From Ashinkailepas kermadecensis (Eukaryota > Arthropoda > Thecostraca > Neolepadidae): a DNA stretch of 64,000 bases. The number at the start of each line of letters is the position of its first letter. The stretch's first letter is position 1. Of this stretch, positions 46,728-57,143 are shown one piece after another. The stretch covers positions 598,501 through 662,500 of the forward strand of contig JAOTOM010005127.1 of the NCBI GenBank assembly GCA_034440615.1, given 5' to 3'. The notes beneath the pieces are model-generated. The model saw only the letters and a program-made list of their open reading frames with translations. It was not told the DNA's origin and made no database searches. The translations under genes and the position numbers were made by a program.

Positions 46728-48292
46728 CGTGAAAGGCGAGGGGGTGGACAGTCATTTCGCTCCTCGTTTTGGTGTGGGACAAATATCCTCACTGAAAACA
46801 GCCCATATAGATGAGGGGGAATATCGGAACCTTAACGTTCTCTTGCTTCCGACACAGAGTATCGAAATCAATTTGAAATGTTTTGCATCCAAGCTGAACA
46901 TCGGGAAGTCTGGTCATATCGTGTGCCACATTTAGCCACCACCTGCAGTATTCTGCTTAAGCTCAGCACTGGTGCAAAATGGACCTTTCCTTTTTCCGTT
47001 TTTTTTTTAAAATAAGTTCCCCTACTCATTAATAGGTGGGCAGGAGTGCCCTTCCCCTACCCGTGTGACCTAACTACGTTAAATTCCAGGGATTGGAATT
47101 AGGTCATGGTAAGCAAGTCAGGCTAGGTGACACCACTCCCCGCTCGTGTTTCTTGCTGGACAGATCCCGACACCAGATATTAGTAAAAGATGTTCCTGGA
47201 GCCCCCTCAAACAATTAGCAAAGCTAGTAACGTCGTCGAGGGCTCCAGAAAAGACTGTGCTTTAGGTTTTAATGGGGAAATAATATAGAATCCCTGATCT
47301 TGCATATACATATCTTGCATATGTTTTGCCCAATCCACGGGGAAAAAATGAGACAGAGACGGGGCAATATGGGATGGCTAACGCATTGCTTGCACACATC
47401 CCATGTGCACAAAGAAGCACATATGGCGAACAAAGCCAGACTGTTCGTTAGTTGGGTACTGACAGTTATGTAGATCAGTGTCCTGGAATTCGTTTTTCCT
47501 AGAGTGGCGTTAGCAGGTGAAGACGAAATCCGTGATGCCGCCGAAACAATTTGCCAATATGATAGGAAAATAGCAGGCAAATGGTGATGTTGGCAATTCA
47601 ACATGGCATCTTCTGGCCAGGATGTGATGGCACAGATGCCAGGAATACAGTGTGACGGAAAAGTGACATACTTACTACAATAGTGTCTATGGTGGTAAAT
47701 ATGGGCGAAATGGGGTGCCCCGTTTCGCCCATATTTCACACCCGTTGTGCCCCAAACGACAAATTTGTTTAGTTGAGAGTACCGCCATGCTGAATGATCC
47801 TCAATTTTTCTTGAGGACCAGATAAAAATTGCGGCCTTTGAGGAAAATAGAAGAGCTTTCTATGCAATATCAGTCTCAAATCAACATGTGACTCACACGA
47901 ATCACAAAATGCCAACTTCTAAAAGTTCAAACAGCGTCAGGACCTGACAAAAATAGCCTTTTTTCTCTCGAAATTTAGTCCGGATTATTGCTGAGGTGGC
48001 TTGCACATGAACCAGAGTCCTTTTGCTGAGCATAACTTGCGTGAACCGTGGCCCCACCACCAGATCCACGAACTCCAGCTCAACGGCAGATTTTTACCGA
48101 TAATTTAACGTGCCGTCAATGCGCCGACCGGGCCGCGTCCCCCATCCGAAACCTATGCTTAACTTCACCTATGCTTAACTTCACCTATGCTTAACTTCAC
48201 CTATGCACCACAACGTCATTGTGGTGCTAAGAATATTCCATAGTGACGATTCATTGCATGGCAACATGGCCTTCGCGTGACCTTGATGTGTG
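46728..48292. other. Intron 1 of gene B, remainder
   Basis: Contains a near-perfect 18-bp inverted repeat at 47698-47735 (arms AATATGGGCGAAA(T/C)GGGG, 2-bp loop) and four 16-bp ACCTATGCTTAACTTC repeats at about 48150-48205. No coding evidence. Confidence 0.5.
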
Positions 48293-48304
48293 CAGTCCAT
48301 GTTG

Positions 48305-48490
48305 GCGGCGGCGGGGATGGCCGAGTGGTCAAGGTGTTGAGCTCCGGGTACCGAAGGCCCCTGGTTCAACACTCTCACCGCTCGGGACATTTCCCAAGCC
48401 CACTGCCCACCGGCGAAACTGTGGGCGGCGCCACTTGCCGCGATCGTGCAAAATGTGCGTCGATAACCACCAAACAAACAAGCAAACAAA
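48305..48490 (+). mobile_element. tRNA-derived SINE with 12-bp target duplication, just before exon 2
   Basis: A GATGGCCGAGTGGTCAAGG head (box A, tRNA-Leu/Ser-like), box B TGGTTCAACACTC, a unique body and a (CAAA)n tail are flanked by CAGTCCATGTTG at 48293-48304 and 48491-48502. A second copy lies at 35669-35790 on the other strand. The insertion ends only seven bases before the exon 2 acceptor AG/, so it replaced the original polypyrimidine and branch region. Confidence 0.88.
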
Positions 48491-48509
48491 CAGTCCATGT
48501 TGTCGGCAG

Positions 48510-48653
48510 AGCCTCGACAGCCTAGGGCCCAGGCGTCCTTCACGGACGACAAGAAGGACTGCTGCAAGCTTCACGACCAGTCGGCCACCGGGGGCCGCGA
48601 GTTCCTCGACTGCTGCGGCGGCTCGCCGCAGAGATGCCCCGTCTGCGTGACGA
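48510..48653 (+). CDS. Gene B exon 2: CC...CC...CxxC module
   Basis: Acceptor GTTGTCGGCAG and donor GTGACGA/GTGAGT are both phase 1. The peptide reads PRQPRAQASFTDDKKDCCKL, HDQSATGGREFLDCC and RCPVCVT, six cysteines spaced CC-x15-CC-x6-CPVC. This mirrors exon 3 (CC-x12-CC-x5-CPIC), so exons 2 and 3 look like duplicated modules. Alternative acceptors CGACAG (48520) and GGCCCAG (48532) are in the wrong phase. The family is not recognised beyond a general VWC/cystine-module resemblance. The SINE immediately upstream leaves a purine-rich pre-acceptor tract, so inclusion of this exon may be inefficient. Confidence 0.78.
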
Positions 48654-48659
48654 GTGAGT

Positions 48660-49262
48660 CCTGCTGTGACGTCACAACACACACAATGTCCCGTCTGTGA
48701 CGTCACAACACACGACAGTGTCCCGTCTGTGACGTCACAACACACACAATGTCCCGTCTGTGACGTCACAACACACGACACACAATGACCCGTCGGTGAC
48801 GTCACCACACGACAGTGTCCCGCCTGTGACGTCACAACACACGACACACAATGACCCGTCTACGTCACCACATGACCCGTCTGTGACGTCCCCCGACCAA
48901 ACGTACACACGACAGTGTCCCGTCTGTGACGTCACAACACACGACACACAATGACCCGTCTGTGACGTCACAACACACGACAGTGTCCCGTCTGTGACGT
49001 CACAACACACGACAGTGTCCCGTCTGTGACGTCACAACACACGACACACAATGACCCGTCTGTGACGTCACAACACACGACAGTGACCCTTGTGCGACGT
49101 CACAACACACGACACACAATGACCCGTTGGTGACGTCACAACACACGACAGTGACCCTTGTGTGACGTCGCAACACACGACACATAATGACCCGTCGGTG
49201 ACGTCACAACACACAATGCTCCCTATGTGTGACGAGTAAGCGCTACTGCGACGTCACAGCAC
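48660..49262. repeat. CRE-containing minisatellite derived from the exon 2 donor region (gene B intron 2)
   Basis: Units of about 28-48 bp are built from CCCGTCTGTGACGTCACAAC and ACACGACACACAATGAC. The first unit grades into the exon 2 end (CCCCGTCTGCGTGACGA/GTGAG), so the array appears to have been copied from the junction. About 16 TGACGTCA palindromes. At 49225 the phrase GTGACGAGTAAGCGCTACTG equals the first bases of the window. Confidence 0.88.
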
Positions 49263-49649
49263 GTGAATGTCCCTTGTGTGACGTCCATGTCGGGGTGGGG
49301 TGCCACTGGTGTTGATTTGTGGGTGTGTTTGTTTGTTCAGGAACTCACTTGCGTCTTTGCATCTCACTTGCGTTGTACGCAGCCCAGTTGTGGTTGCGTG
49401 ATTCAATCAGTAGTGTTTCCGGTTGGCTCAATAGCGTTTGTGTGCTTATGTTGTGTTTGCGTGTTTGGCTCAGTAGTGTTTCTGTGTTTGGCTCAGTAGT
49501 GTTTCTGTGTTGGCTCAGTAGTGTTTGTGTGTGTTTAGTATTTCTGTGCGTGTCTCAGTAGTGTGTGTGTGTGTGTTTAGTATGTGTTTGCGTGTTTGAC
49601 TCGGCAGTGTTTGTGCGTGTCTCAGTAGTGTTTGTGTGTCGGCTCGCAG

Positions 49650-49757
49650 AGGCACACGAGTGCTGCCAATACTGGCCCGACAACAAGCCAACGTTCGACC
49701 AGTGCTGCATGAAGTACGGCTACTGTCCCATCTGTCCCAGCGTCAGTGACCAACGAG
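49650..49757 (+). CDS. Gene B exon 3: CC...CC...CxxC module
   Basis: 108 nt, phase 1-1, acceptor GGCTCGCAG, donor CGAG/GTGAGA. HECCQYW ... DQCCMKYGYCPICPS. It differs from gene A by a few residues (F/Y, R/Q, R/S, E/Q). The pre-acceptor region is T/G-rich as in gene A. Confidence 0.84.
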
Positions 49758-49971
49758 GTGAGACCGCTGCTTCGTTGGTCGAGCTGTTGGTCGATCTGCT
49801 GGTCAACCTGCTGGTCAGCTTGTTGTAGACAGGCGTTTGCTTGCTGGCTGCTTCATTATTGGAGAGCAACTTCTGTTGGGTCGTTGCTGAAGCGCTGCTA
49901 ATATTTTGTATGGATTGCCGTGCCGGTTGGACCGGCACCGGATCGGACTAAACATCACATGTCGCAGCGAC

Positions 49972-51938
49972 AGCCGGGGCGGGGTGGTGTACAGACAGCC
50001 GGGGGTGGTGTACAGACAGCCGGGGGTGGTGTACAGACAGCCGGGGGTGGTGTACAGACAGCCGGGGGTGGTGTACAGACAGCCGGGGCGGGGTGGTGTA
50101 CAGACAGCCGGGGGTGGTGTACAGACAGCCGGGGCGGGGGTGGTGTACATACAGCCGGGGGTGGTGTACAGACAGCCGGGGGTGGGCAGCCGGTGGTGGT
50201 GTACAGACAGCCGGGGGTGGTGTACAGACAGCCGGGGGGGTGGTGTACAGACAGCCGGGGGTGGTGTACAGACAGCCGGGGGTGGTGTACAGACAGCCGG
50301 GGGTGGTGCACAGACAGCCGGGGGTGGTGTACAGACAGCCGGGGTGGTGTACAGACAGCCGGGGGGTGGTGTACAGACAGCCGGGGGTGTTGTACAGACA
50401 GCCGGGGGGTGGTGGTGTACAGACAGCCGGGGGTGGTGTACAGACAGCCGGGGCGGGGTGGTGTACAGACAGCCGGGGGTGGTGTACAGAAAGCCGGGGG
50501 GTGGTGTACAGACAGCCGGGGCGGGGTGGTGTACAGACAGCCGGGGGTGGTGTACAGACAGCCGGGGCGGGGGGTGGTGTACAGACAGCCGGGGGTGGTG
50601 GTGTACAGACAGCCGGGGGTGGTGTACAGACAGTCGGGGGGTGGTGTACAGACAGCCGGGGCGGGGTGGTGTACAGACAGCGGGGAGTGGTGTACAGAGA
50701 GTCGGGGGTGGTGTACAGACAGTAGCTGGTGGTGTACAGACAGTCGGGGGTGGTGTACAGACAGTCGGGGCGGGGGGTGTACAGACAGCCGGGGGGTGGT
50801 GTACAGACAGCCGGGGCGGGGGTGTACCGACAGCCGGGGGTGGTGTACAGAGAGTCGGGGGTGGTGTACAGACAGCCGGGGCGGGGGTGATGGTGTACAG
50901 ACAGCCGGGGGTGGTGGTGTACAGACAGCCGGGGGTGGTGTACAGACAGCCGGGGGTGGTGTACAGACAGCCGGGGGTGGTGTACAGACAGTCGGGGGGG
51001 GAGGATGTACAGACAGCCGGGGGTGGTGTACAGACAGCCGGGGCGGGGTGGTGTACAGACAGCCGGGGGTGGTGTACAGACAGCCGGGGCGGGGTGGTGT
51101 ACAGACAGCCGGGGGGGGGGTACAGACAGCCGGGGCGGGGTGGTGTACAGAAAGCCGGGGGGGGGTACAGACAGCCGGGGCGGGGTGGTGTACAGACAGT
51201 CGGGGTGGTGTACAGACAGTCGGGGGTGGTGTACAGATAGTCGGGGGGGTGTACAGACAGTCGGGGGTGGTGTACAGACAGCCGGGGGTGGTGTACAGAC
51301 AGCCGGGGGGGTGTACAGACAGTCGGGGGTGGTGTACAGATAGTCGGGGGGGGGTGTACAGACAGCCGGGGGTGGTGTGCAGACAGTCGGGGGTAGTGTA
51401 CAGACAGCCGGGGGGGTGTACAGACAGCCGGGGCGGGGTGGTGTACAGACAGTCGGTGGTGGTGTACAGACAGCCGGGGGTGGTGTACAGACAGTCGGGG
51501 GTGGTGTACAGACAGCCGGGGGTGGTGTACAGACAGTCGATGGTGGTGTACAGACAGTCGGGGGTGGTGTACAGACAGTCGGGGGTGGTGTACAGACAGC
51601 CGGGGGTGGTGTACAGACAGCCGGGGCGGGGTGGTGTACAGACAGCGGGGAGTGGTGTACAGAGAGTCGGGGGTGGTGTACAGACAGTAGCTGGTGGTGT
51701 ACAGACAGTCGGGGGTGGTGTACAGACAGTCGGGGCGGGGGGGTGTACAGACAGCCGGGGGTGGTGTACAGACAGCCGGGGCGGGGGGTGTACCGACAGC
51801 CGGGGGTGGTGTACAGAGAGTCGGGGGTGGTGTACAGACAGCCGGGGCGGGGTGGTGTACAGACAGCCGGGGCGGGGGTGGTGTACAGACAGCCGGGGGT
51901 GGTGTACAGACAGTCGGGGCAGGGTGGTGTACATTCGG
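49972..51938. repeat. G-rich satellite, copy B (about 2 kb)
   Basis: Same GTGTACAGACAGCC units as at 2512-11548, about 90 copies, with more GACAGTC variants and shorter G blocks. A block of roughly 200 bp beginning CAGCGGGGAGTGGTGTACAG occurs at about 50681 and again at about 51643, showing a higher-order duplication of about 960 bp. Open in all frames on both strands; not a gene. Confidence 0.96.
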
Positions 51939-52868
51939 AAAATTGTCGACGTCACCGTTGTGCGGCGCCGGTAGACGGGCGAAGGATTCCGCTTGGAGCC
52001 GGGTCCGCGACAGGATTCGGCAAGTCCGGACACATAGGTGTAGCCATAGTTGTACGGCAGCATGCACGTTCCATGTTTTGGGGGACCAATTGGCAAGGGT
52101 GCTACGTATTGGACGAGGCGAGGCTTACTCGATGTGATGACGAAATGTGATCTCCCTGTCCTGTCGTTGGGTGGCGTGGGAGAACTAAGGTGCTATCTCG
52201 AAACAGGTTATCCTGGGGTAGTGATGGCAGTGCTCCTTTGTGACACTGGGTGCTTCAAGCTATTGATAGACGGCATCCCTCACGGGAAGGAGGCCCGGCA
52301 TTGAAAGGCATGTATTCCTTATTTCAACGGTCTTCGGTTACTGAGTGACCCATGGGGAAGCCATGGGTGCCCTGAAAAAAAATGTCAAGAGGCCCGGAAC
52401 ACCCAACAATGGCCTGGTTTTATAGCTTGGGGATCGCTAGCTATGAAGCCAGGGGATCGCTAGCTATAAAGCCTGGGGATCGCTAACGATAAAGCCAGGA
52501 GATCGCTAGCTATGAAAAAAATACTTGTAGTTAATTTTATGTATATTAATGTTCCATTGTTGCCATCATAGTCGAGGGTAACCATAATAATAGGGCAGCA
52601 TGTACCTACCCGCATTGCCCGTGTGTATCTCGTACCTTTAGCATTGTGCTAAAATAGTTCAATCTGCGCGCATACTTGAAGTAAATTTAACCAATGAATC
52701 AATGAATGAATGGTATCATTTGAATTGAAAAGTGAATGATTAATATCGCCTGAAGCAGCCCTGCAGTTGTTGTTGTGTCGGACGCCGGTGTCGCACCAGT
52801 GCGGCTGCCTCACGTGACGTGATGTCACCCCTCCGACCGTCATGCTGACCACGCTGCTGTACGCACAG
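51939..52868. other. Intron 3 of gene B, conserved part
   Basis: Conserved with 11549-12872 minus the MITE, including the four GATCGCTAGCTAT repeats at 52432-52516. No coding evidence. Confidence 0.6.
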
Positions 52869-53018
52869 CCTGCTACTTCAACGGCCAGTGGTACGACGTC
52901 GGGGAGGTGATCCAGGCGGTGCCGGAGAAGTGCTACCAACTAGAGTGCCGCTGGCACAAGGGCTGGCCGAAGCCGGGCGTCTACGTCAACCACATCTCCA
53001 AGGACTGTTGCTGTCCCT
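52869..53018 (+). CDS. Gene B exon 4: VWC-like cysteine module
   Basis: 150 nt, phase 1-1, acceptor TGTACGCACAG, donor GTCCCT/GTGAGT. CYFNGQWYDVGEVIQ ... KCYQLECRWHKGW ... KDCCCP. One more cysteine than gene A (CCCPC versus CCSPC). Only one donor is present, unlike the repeated donors of gene A. Confidence 0.85.
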
Positions 53019-53224
53019 GTGAGTACGGAGACCTACCCCGGCGTCAGTCTGAGGACTGTCTGGGCAAAATAATGTGTGAACCGCCTCTTCCTCCTTACGT
53101 GGTAGAATGCGAGGGGTGCAGCAGTCCCCCAATCCGGAATGCGACTTCGCTCGACGACCTCGGTAGCATTCAGACAGTCGCGAAGTTGAGAGCACATCCA
53201 ATAACCCAAGACAAAACCACGCTA

Positions 53225-53400
53225 CAGTAGGCAGTGTAATCGGCAAGCATGTCATTAATCACAATGAGAATGAGGAGCGGTATTGGATACAATTGGAAAG
53301 AGGATTGGTAGACATTTGGGAAACATAACCTCAACCTGCTGGAACAGCGTGCCATACTTGCGATGCTCTTCAAAAGTGCCGGTTGTAAATCGTAATCAGT
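53225..53400 (-). pseudogene. Short reverse transcriptase remnant (copy B)
   Basis: Same remnant as 16855-17040 (IPLLILIVINDML on the minus strand), retained in intron 4 of gene B although the neighbouring 3.4 kb of gene A intron 4 is missing here. Confidence 0.6.
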
Positions 53401-53477
53401 GCGGCCAGCGGATGCACGCGACGGCAGCGCGACGTGACCCTGGTGACGTACACGTGACGTCATCGTCGTGTTGGCAG

Positions 53478-53597
53478 GCTGCCTGCACAAAGGCAAGGTG
53501 TACCCGAACGGGTACATTTTGAGCACGGGCAGCTGCACCAGACAGCAGTGCCTGGGCGGCGTGTGGAAGGAGTTGGCGCCGCCGGCCGGCGAGACCA
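53478..53597 (+). CDS. Gene B exon 5: VWC-like module
   Basis: 120 nt, phase 1-1, acceptor GTGTTGGCAG, donor GAGACCA/GTGAGT. CLHKGKVYPNGYILSTG, SCTRQQCLGGVWKELAPPAG. The C-x3-G-x-x-YPNG, C-x4-C-x-GG-x-W order is typical for VWC-like folds. This is the full-length version of the shortened gene A exon. Confidence 0.86.
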
Positions 53598-53639
53598 GTG
53601 AGTTGGGCGCCGCAGCAGGGCCGACCGCCGACAGCCGAC

Positions 53640-53905
53640 GGGCGTCAGGCGTCAGACGTCAGACGTTAGGCGTCAGGCGTCAGGCGTCAGGCGTAAGGCG
53701 TCAAGCGTCAGGGGTCAGGTGACATGTGTCAGGCGTCAGGGGTCAGGCGTCAGGGGTCAGGCGTCAGGCGTCAGGCGTCAGGCGTCAGGCGTCAGGCGTC
53801 AGGCGTCAGGCGTCAGGCGTCAGGCGTCAGGCGTCAGGCGTCAGGCGTCAGGCGTCAGGCGTCAGGCGTCAGGTGACATGTGTCAGGCGTCAGGGGTCAG
53901 GCATT
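53640..53905. repeat. GCGTCAG heptamer minisatellite, copy B
   Basis: More homogeneous than the copy A array, with long runs of AGGCGTC; intron 5. Confidence 0.94.
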
Positions 53906-53963
53906 TAGGTCATCTTACACAGAAAAGTGTTCCTCTAAATCGGCACCAAGTTTCTTCCCTCAG

Positions 53964-54173
53964 AGGAGTGCCCGTCCTGCTCGCTTCCGTGGGGAGAGGA
54001 TGAGTGTCCCGTCAAAAATCCGTGTCTTCCCCTCAGAGCAGTGCCCATTCGGCTCGCTGCCGTGGGGAGAGGATGAGCGTCCCGTCAAAAATAGCTGTGT
54101 CTTCCCCTGAGGACTGCCCGCCCATGGCGAGATGGTGAGTGTTCCGTCCAGAGACCCTGTGCCTTCCCCTCAG
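53964..54173. repeat. Tandem copies of the exon 6 acceptor and exon start, copy B
   Basis: Complete acceptors CTTCCCTCAG (exon would start 53964) and TTCCCCTCAG (54037) precede diverged copies of the exon 6 start (GTGCCC-x-TTCGGCTCGCTGCC). A third copy near 54110 has CCCCTGAG and a downstream ATG/GTGAGT. The genuine exon starts at 54174. One more copy than in gene A. Confidence 0.86.
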
Positions 54174-54422
54174 AGGACTGCCCGCCCGGCTCGCTGACGT
54201 GGGGAGAGGACCACTGCCTCGTCAAGTGTCCCTGCGCACACTCGTGGTGGGAAGCCAAGCGGTGCTGCAGCCGCTTGGGCGGCACACTGGTGTTCCCCAA
54301 GAGCCAAAAAGAGAACGCGCTGTTGCTGCAGAAGGTTGGCAACTCGGGCGGCCTCTGGCTAGGCGACGACAGCGGAAGCGTTCCGCGCTTCGCGTCCACA
54401 TCCACGTCCACGGCTGCCCGGG
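54174..54422 (+). CDS. Gene B exon 6: N-terminal half of a C-type-lectin-like domain
   Basis: 249 nt, phase 1-1, acceptor CTTCCCCTCAG, donor CCCGG/GTATGT. EDCPPGSLTWGEDHC, SWWEAKRCCSRLGG, TLVFPKSQKENALL, GLWLGDDSG. Same architecture as gene A exon 6, with substitutions in the linker. Confidence 0.86.
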
Positions 54423-54967
54423 GTATGTACCACTGCTGTGTTGACGTCCACGGCTGTGCGGCGTACATACCACTGCTGTGTTGACGTCCACGGCTGTCCG
54501 GGGTATGTACCACTGCTGTGTTGATGTCCACGGCTGTCCGGGGTATGTACTACTGCTGTGTTGACGTCCACGGCTGTCCGGGGTACGTACCAATGCTGTG
54601 TTGTCGTCCACGGCTGTCCGGGGTGTGTACCACTGCTGTGTTGACGTCCACGGCTGTCCGGGGTACGTACCACTGCTGTGTTGACGTCCACGGCTGTCCG
54701 GGGTATGTACAACTGCTGGGTTGACGTCCACGGCTGTCCGGGGTATGTACCACTGCTGTGTTGATGTCCACGGCTGTCCGGGGTATGTACCACTGCTGTG
54801 TTGTCGTCCACGGCTGTCCGGGGTATGTACCACTGCTGTGTTGTCGTCCACGGCTGTCCGGGGTATGTACCACTGCTGTGTTGTCGTCCACGGCTGTCCG
54901 GGGTATGTACCACTGCTGTGTTGTCGTCCACGGCTGTCCGGGGTATGTACCACTGTTGTGTTGACGC
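54401..54967. repeat. 40-bp repeat: about 14 copies of the exon 6 end and donor
   Basis: Each unit is TCCACGGCTGTCCGGG/GTAT followed by GTACCACTGCTGTGTTG(A/T)CG, so each carries the coding end of exon 6 and a GTATGT-type 5' splice site. Gene A has about three units. Open frames across it on both strands are artefacts of a 40-bp unit that cycles through all frames. Confidence 0.96.
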
Positions 54968-55404
54968 GGCGCGCAATGTGGTTTGCGCCCGTCCTCAGTA
55001 TGTGCACATTCCATGCTCTGCAATTTTGCATTTCGATGTCGAATATACTCGATAGGTGTTGATTTAGGTGTCACTTTTAAGTCGAATGCATCAGAAATCC
55101 AACCAGATGTCATGGAGCGGGAACTCTGCTGCGGTAAAAGTAACCCTATGGTCTAGACCTAGGCTTTCCTGAGTCTATGGCCCTACGCCATAGGCCCAGG
55201 GGCGCATTGGGAACCCTGAGTTCATTGAATCATGGGTTCATTGAACCCTGGGTTCATTTATATGCAACACCGGCAGCCGTAGTGCTGAAGTTGCAAAGGC
55301 AGGGCAGCCGTCACCCTATCAAAATGATTGTAAAGAAAATGCCAGGGAGATTAGCTTGGGCGGGCTTTCAGAGGTTACCTTTGGGACAAAATGGCTGCAG
55401 CGCT

Positions 55405-55615
55405 GTGACGTTGTGACGTGACGTTGTGACGTGACGTTGTGACGTGACGTTGTGACGTGACGTTGTGGCGTAACGTTGTGATATGGCGTTGTGACGTTAC
55501 ATTGTGACGATGTGACGTTGCTACTTTGTGACGTTGTGACGTGACGCTGTGACGTTGTGGCGTTGTTACGTTGTGACGTTGTGACGTTGTGACGTTGTGA
55601 CGCGGCTCCGCACAC
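55405..55615. repeat. GTGACGTTGTGACGT repeats
   Basis: Irregular tandem GTGACGTTGTGACG words, longer than the matching stretch in copy A (18310-18385). Confidence 0.85.
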
Positions 55616-56383
55616 ATGTGAGTGAATTCCTAGCCGGATTCTGATCAATGATTGATCAAGATCTGCAATAGCAATCTACAATAGCAATGCAATGTCGAGC
55701 AATTATAGGAACGATGCGCATCTCATGACGGCCTGCCCTAAGATAGTGGTAGGGCAGGGTGAGTAGGAGCTAAGCTTTACATATCATATATTACATCACA
55801 TACAAAATTATCATGGCGAGGGAGCTAATGGGTGGAGGGAATTTGAGGACCCAAGTCGGCTTGCAGACCCACTCAAAGACAAAGACAAAGACAAAGACAA
55901 TTGGGAAGATCCCAGATCGACTCTTGGCTATTACCGCCTCTCGTCATTACAAGCAAAATAGACATAGCTCCATGTTAAAGGCTAAGATTATTGGAGCGGG
56001 ACGCTAGTTTCGAAATACATCCCTTGATATATGTATGCCAAGTTACACCCTTGAGTGTGTCCATTGTAGCTGTGTGATGCGATATGATGTGATGTGAGGT
56101 GATGTGACATGACGTGATGTGATGTGACGAGGAGGAATGACTCAATCCAAACATGCCTTTCCATCATAATAGGCGTTCTACAGGTGAGTGACGAATTTCG
56201 CTATAAAAAGGCATGCGTTTCCTAAAGTAGCGTAACTTTTATCAGTGAAAGGTTCGCTACTAAAACCACGCTCTCCTCACTTAGACGAACGCTTTCTGTG
56301 TGAACGCCCGCGAAAAAATTCCACAGAGAACTAGGGCAGAGAGTATTGCTCCGTATCCGCCATCTCAGTCTATGTTCCCTCAG

Positions 56384-56632
56384 AGAACACCGCCGCCGGC
56401 AAGAAATGTCTCGGCATCTCAGGCGGCTCAACAAGCTGGAACACGTTCTTCTGCGACAACAAGTCTCCACCGCTCAAGGCATGGTGTGTCATTGACAAAG
56501 TCGGCTGCCGCCAAGACTCCTGCGTAGTCAACGGCAAGGTCTTTCAAAATGGAGCCGTTATCTACCAGGAGACAAGCAAGCCTTGTCACAAGGTCATATG
56601 CAAAGACGGCCAACCAAAATTCGTCAGCAAAT
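56384..56632 (+). CDS. Gene B exon 7: C-terminal half of the lectin-like domain plus VWC-like module
   Basis: 249 nt, phase 1-1, acceptor ATGTTCCCTCAG, donor [47 protein letters not shown], then [17 protein letters not shown] and [10 protein letters not shown]. One residue longer than gene A at the start. It lacks the calcium-site motifs of classical lectins. Confidence 0.88.
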
Positions 56633-56667
56633 GTGAGTCAATAGAGTTGGAAAGAGATACTGTAGAA

Positions 56668-56736
<69 letters not shown>

Positions 56737-56778
56737 CTGTATGTATATGTATAGATATACATGTATATATATATATAC

Positions 56779-56847
<69 letters not shown>

Positions 56848-56855
56848 CATAGGTT
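56668..56855. repeat. (TA)n microsatellite in gene B intron 7
   Basis: About 180 bp of TA with GTATGT interruptions. The paralogous spot in gene A (about 19485) has only ACTACATAAGC, so the tract arose in copy B or was lost in copy A. Confidence 0.95.
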
Positions 56856-56976
56856 AAGCAATGCTTTACTACTATTAGTCAAGATCATCTGTTGATAGCT
56901 GTGGCTCAGTTTATGGTCCGGTCGTCTGGTATTGCCGTCGCATGGTGTAACATCGGCACTTCTGCCCGCCCGGCAG

Positions 56977-57143
56977 GCTGCTGTATCCACGCGTACTTCC
57001 CCGGCATTGGCTGGGTGCACGCCCAACTGGCGCTGGGTCAGACCCACTACCCGTGGTGGTGGCTGAAGTGCAGCTGCCACAAGAACGGCAGCTGGTCGTG
57101 CGTCTGGTGGTGGAAGAAGGCGACGCTGACCACGGCGCTGTGA
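56977..57143 (+). CDS. Gene B exon 8: tryptophan-rich cysteine module and stop
   Basis: Acceptor GCCCGGCAG, phase 1. CCIHAYFPGIGWVHAQLALG, THYPWWWLKCSCHKNGSWSC, VWWWKKATLTTAL and TGA at 57141-57143. With this stop the eight exons total 1,263 nt. The possible donor across the stop is GTGAAC, weaker than the GTGAGC of gene A, and no exon 9 lies downstream in the window, so in gene B this is most likely the true C-terminus. No AATAAA was seen close by. Confidence 0.84.

Noticed and set aside
49815..52096. Open frames of 440-750 codons over the copy B satellite
   Set aside because: Same repeat artefact as in copy A.
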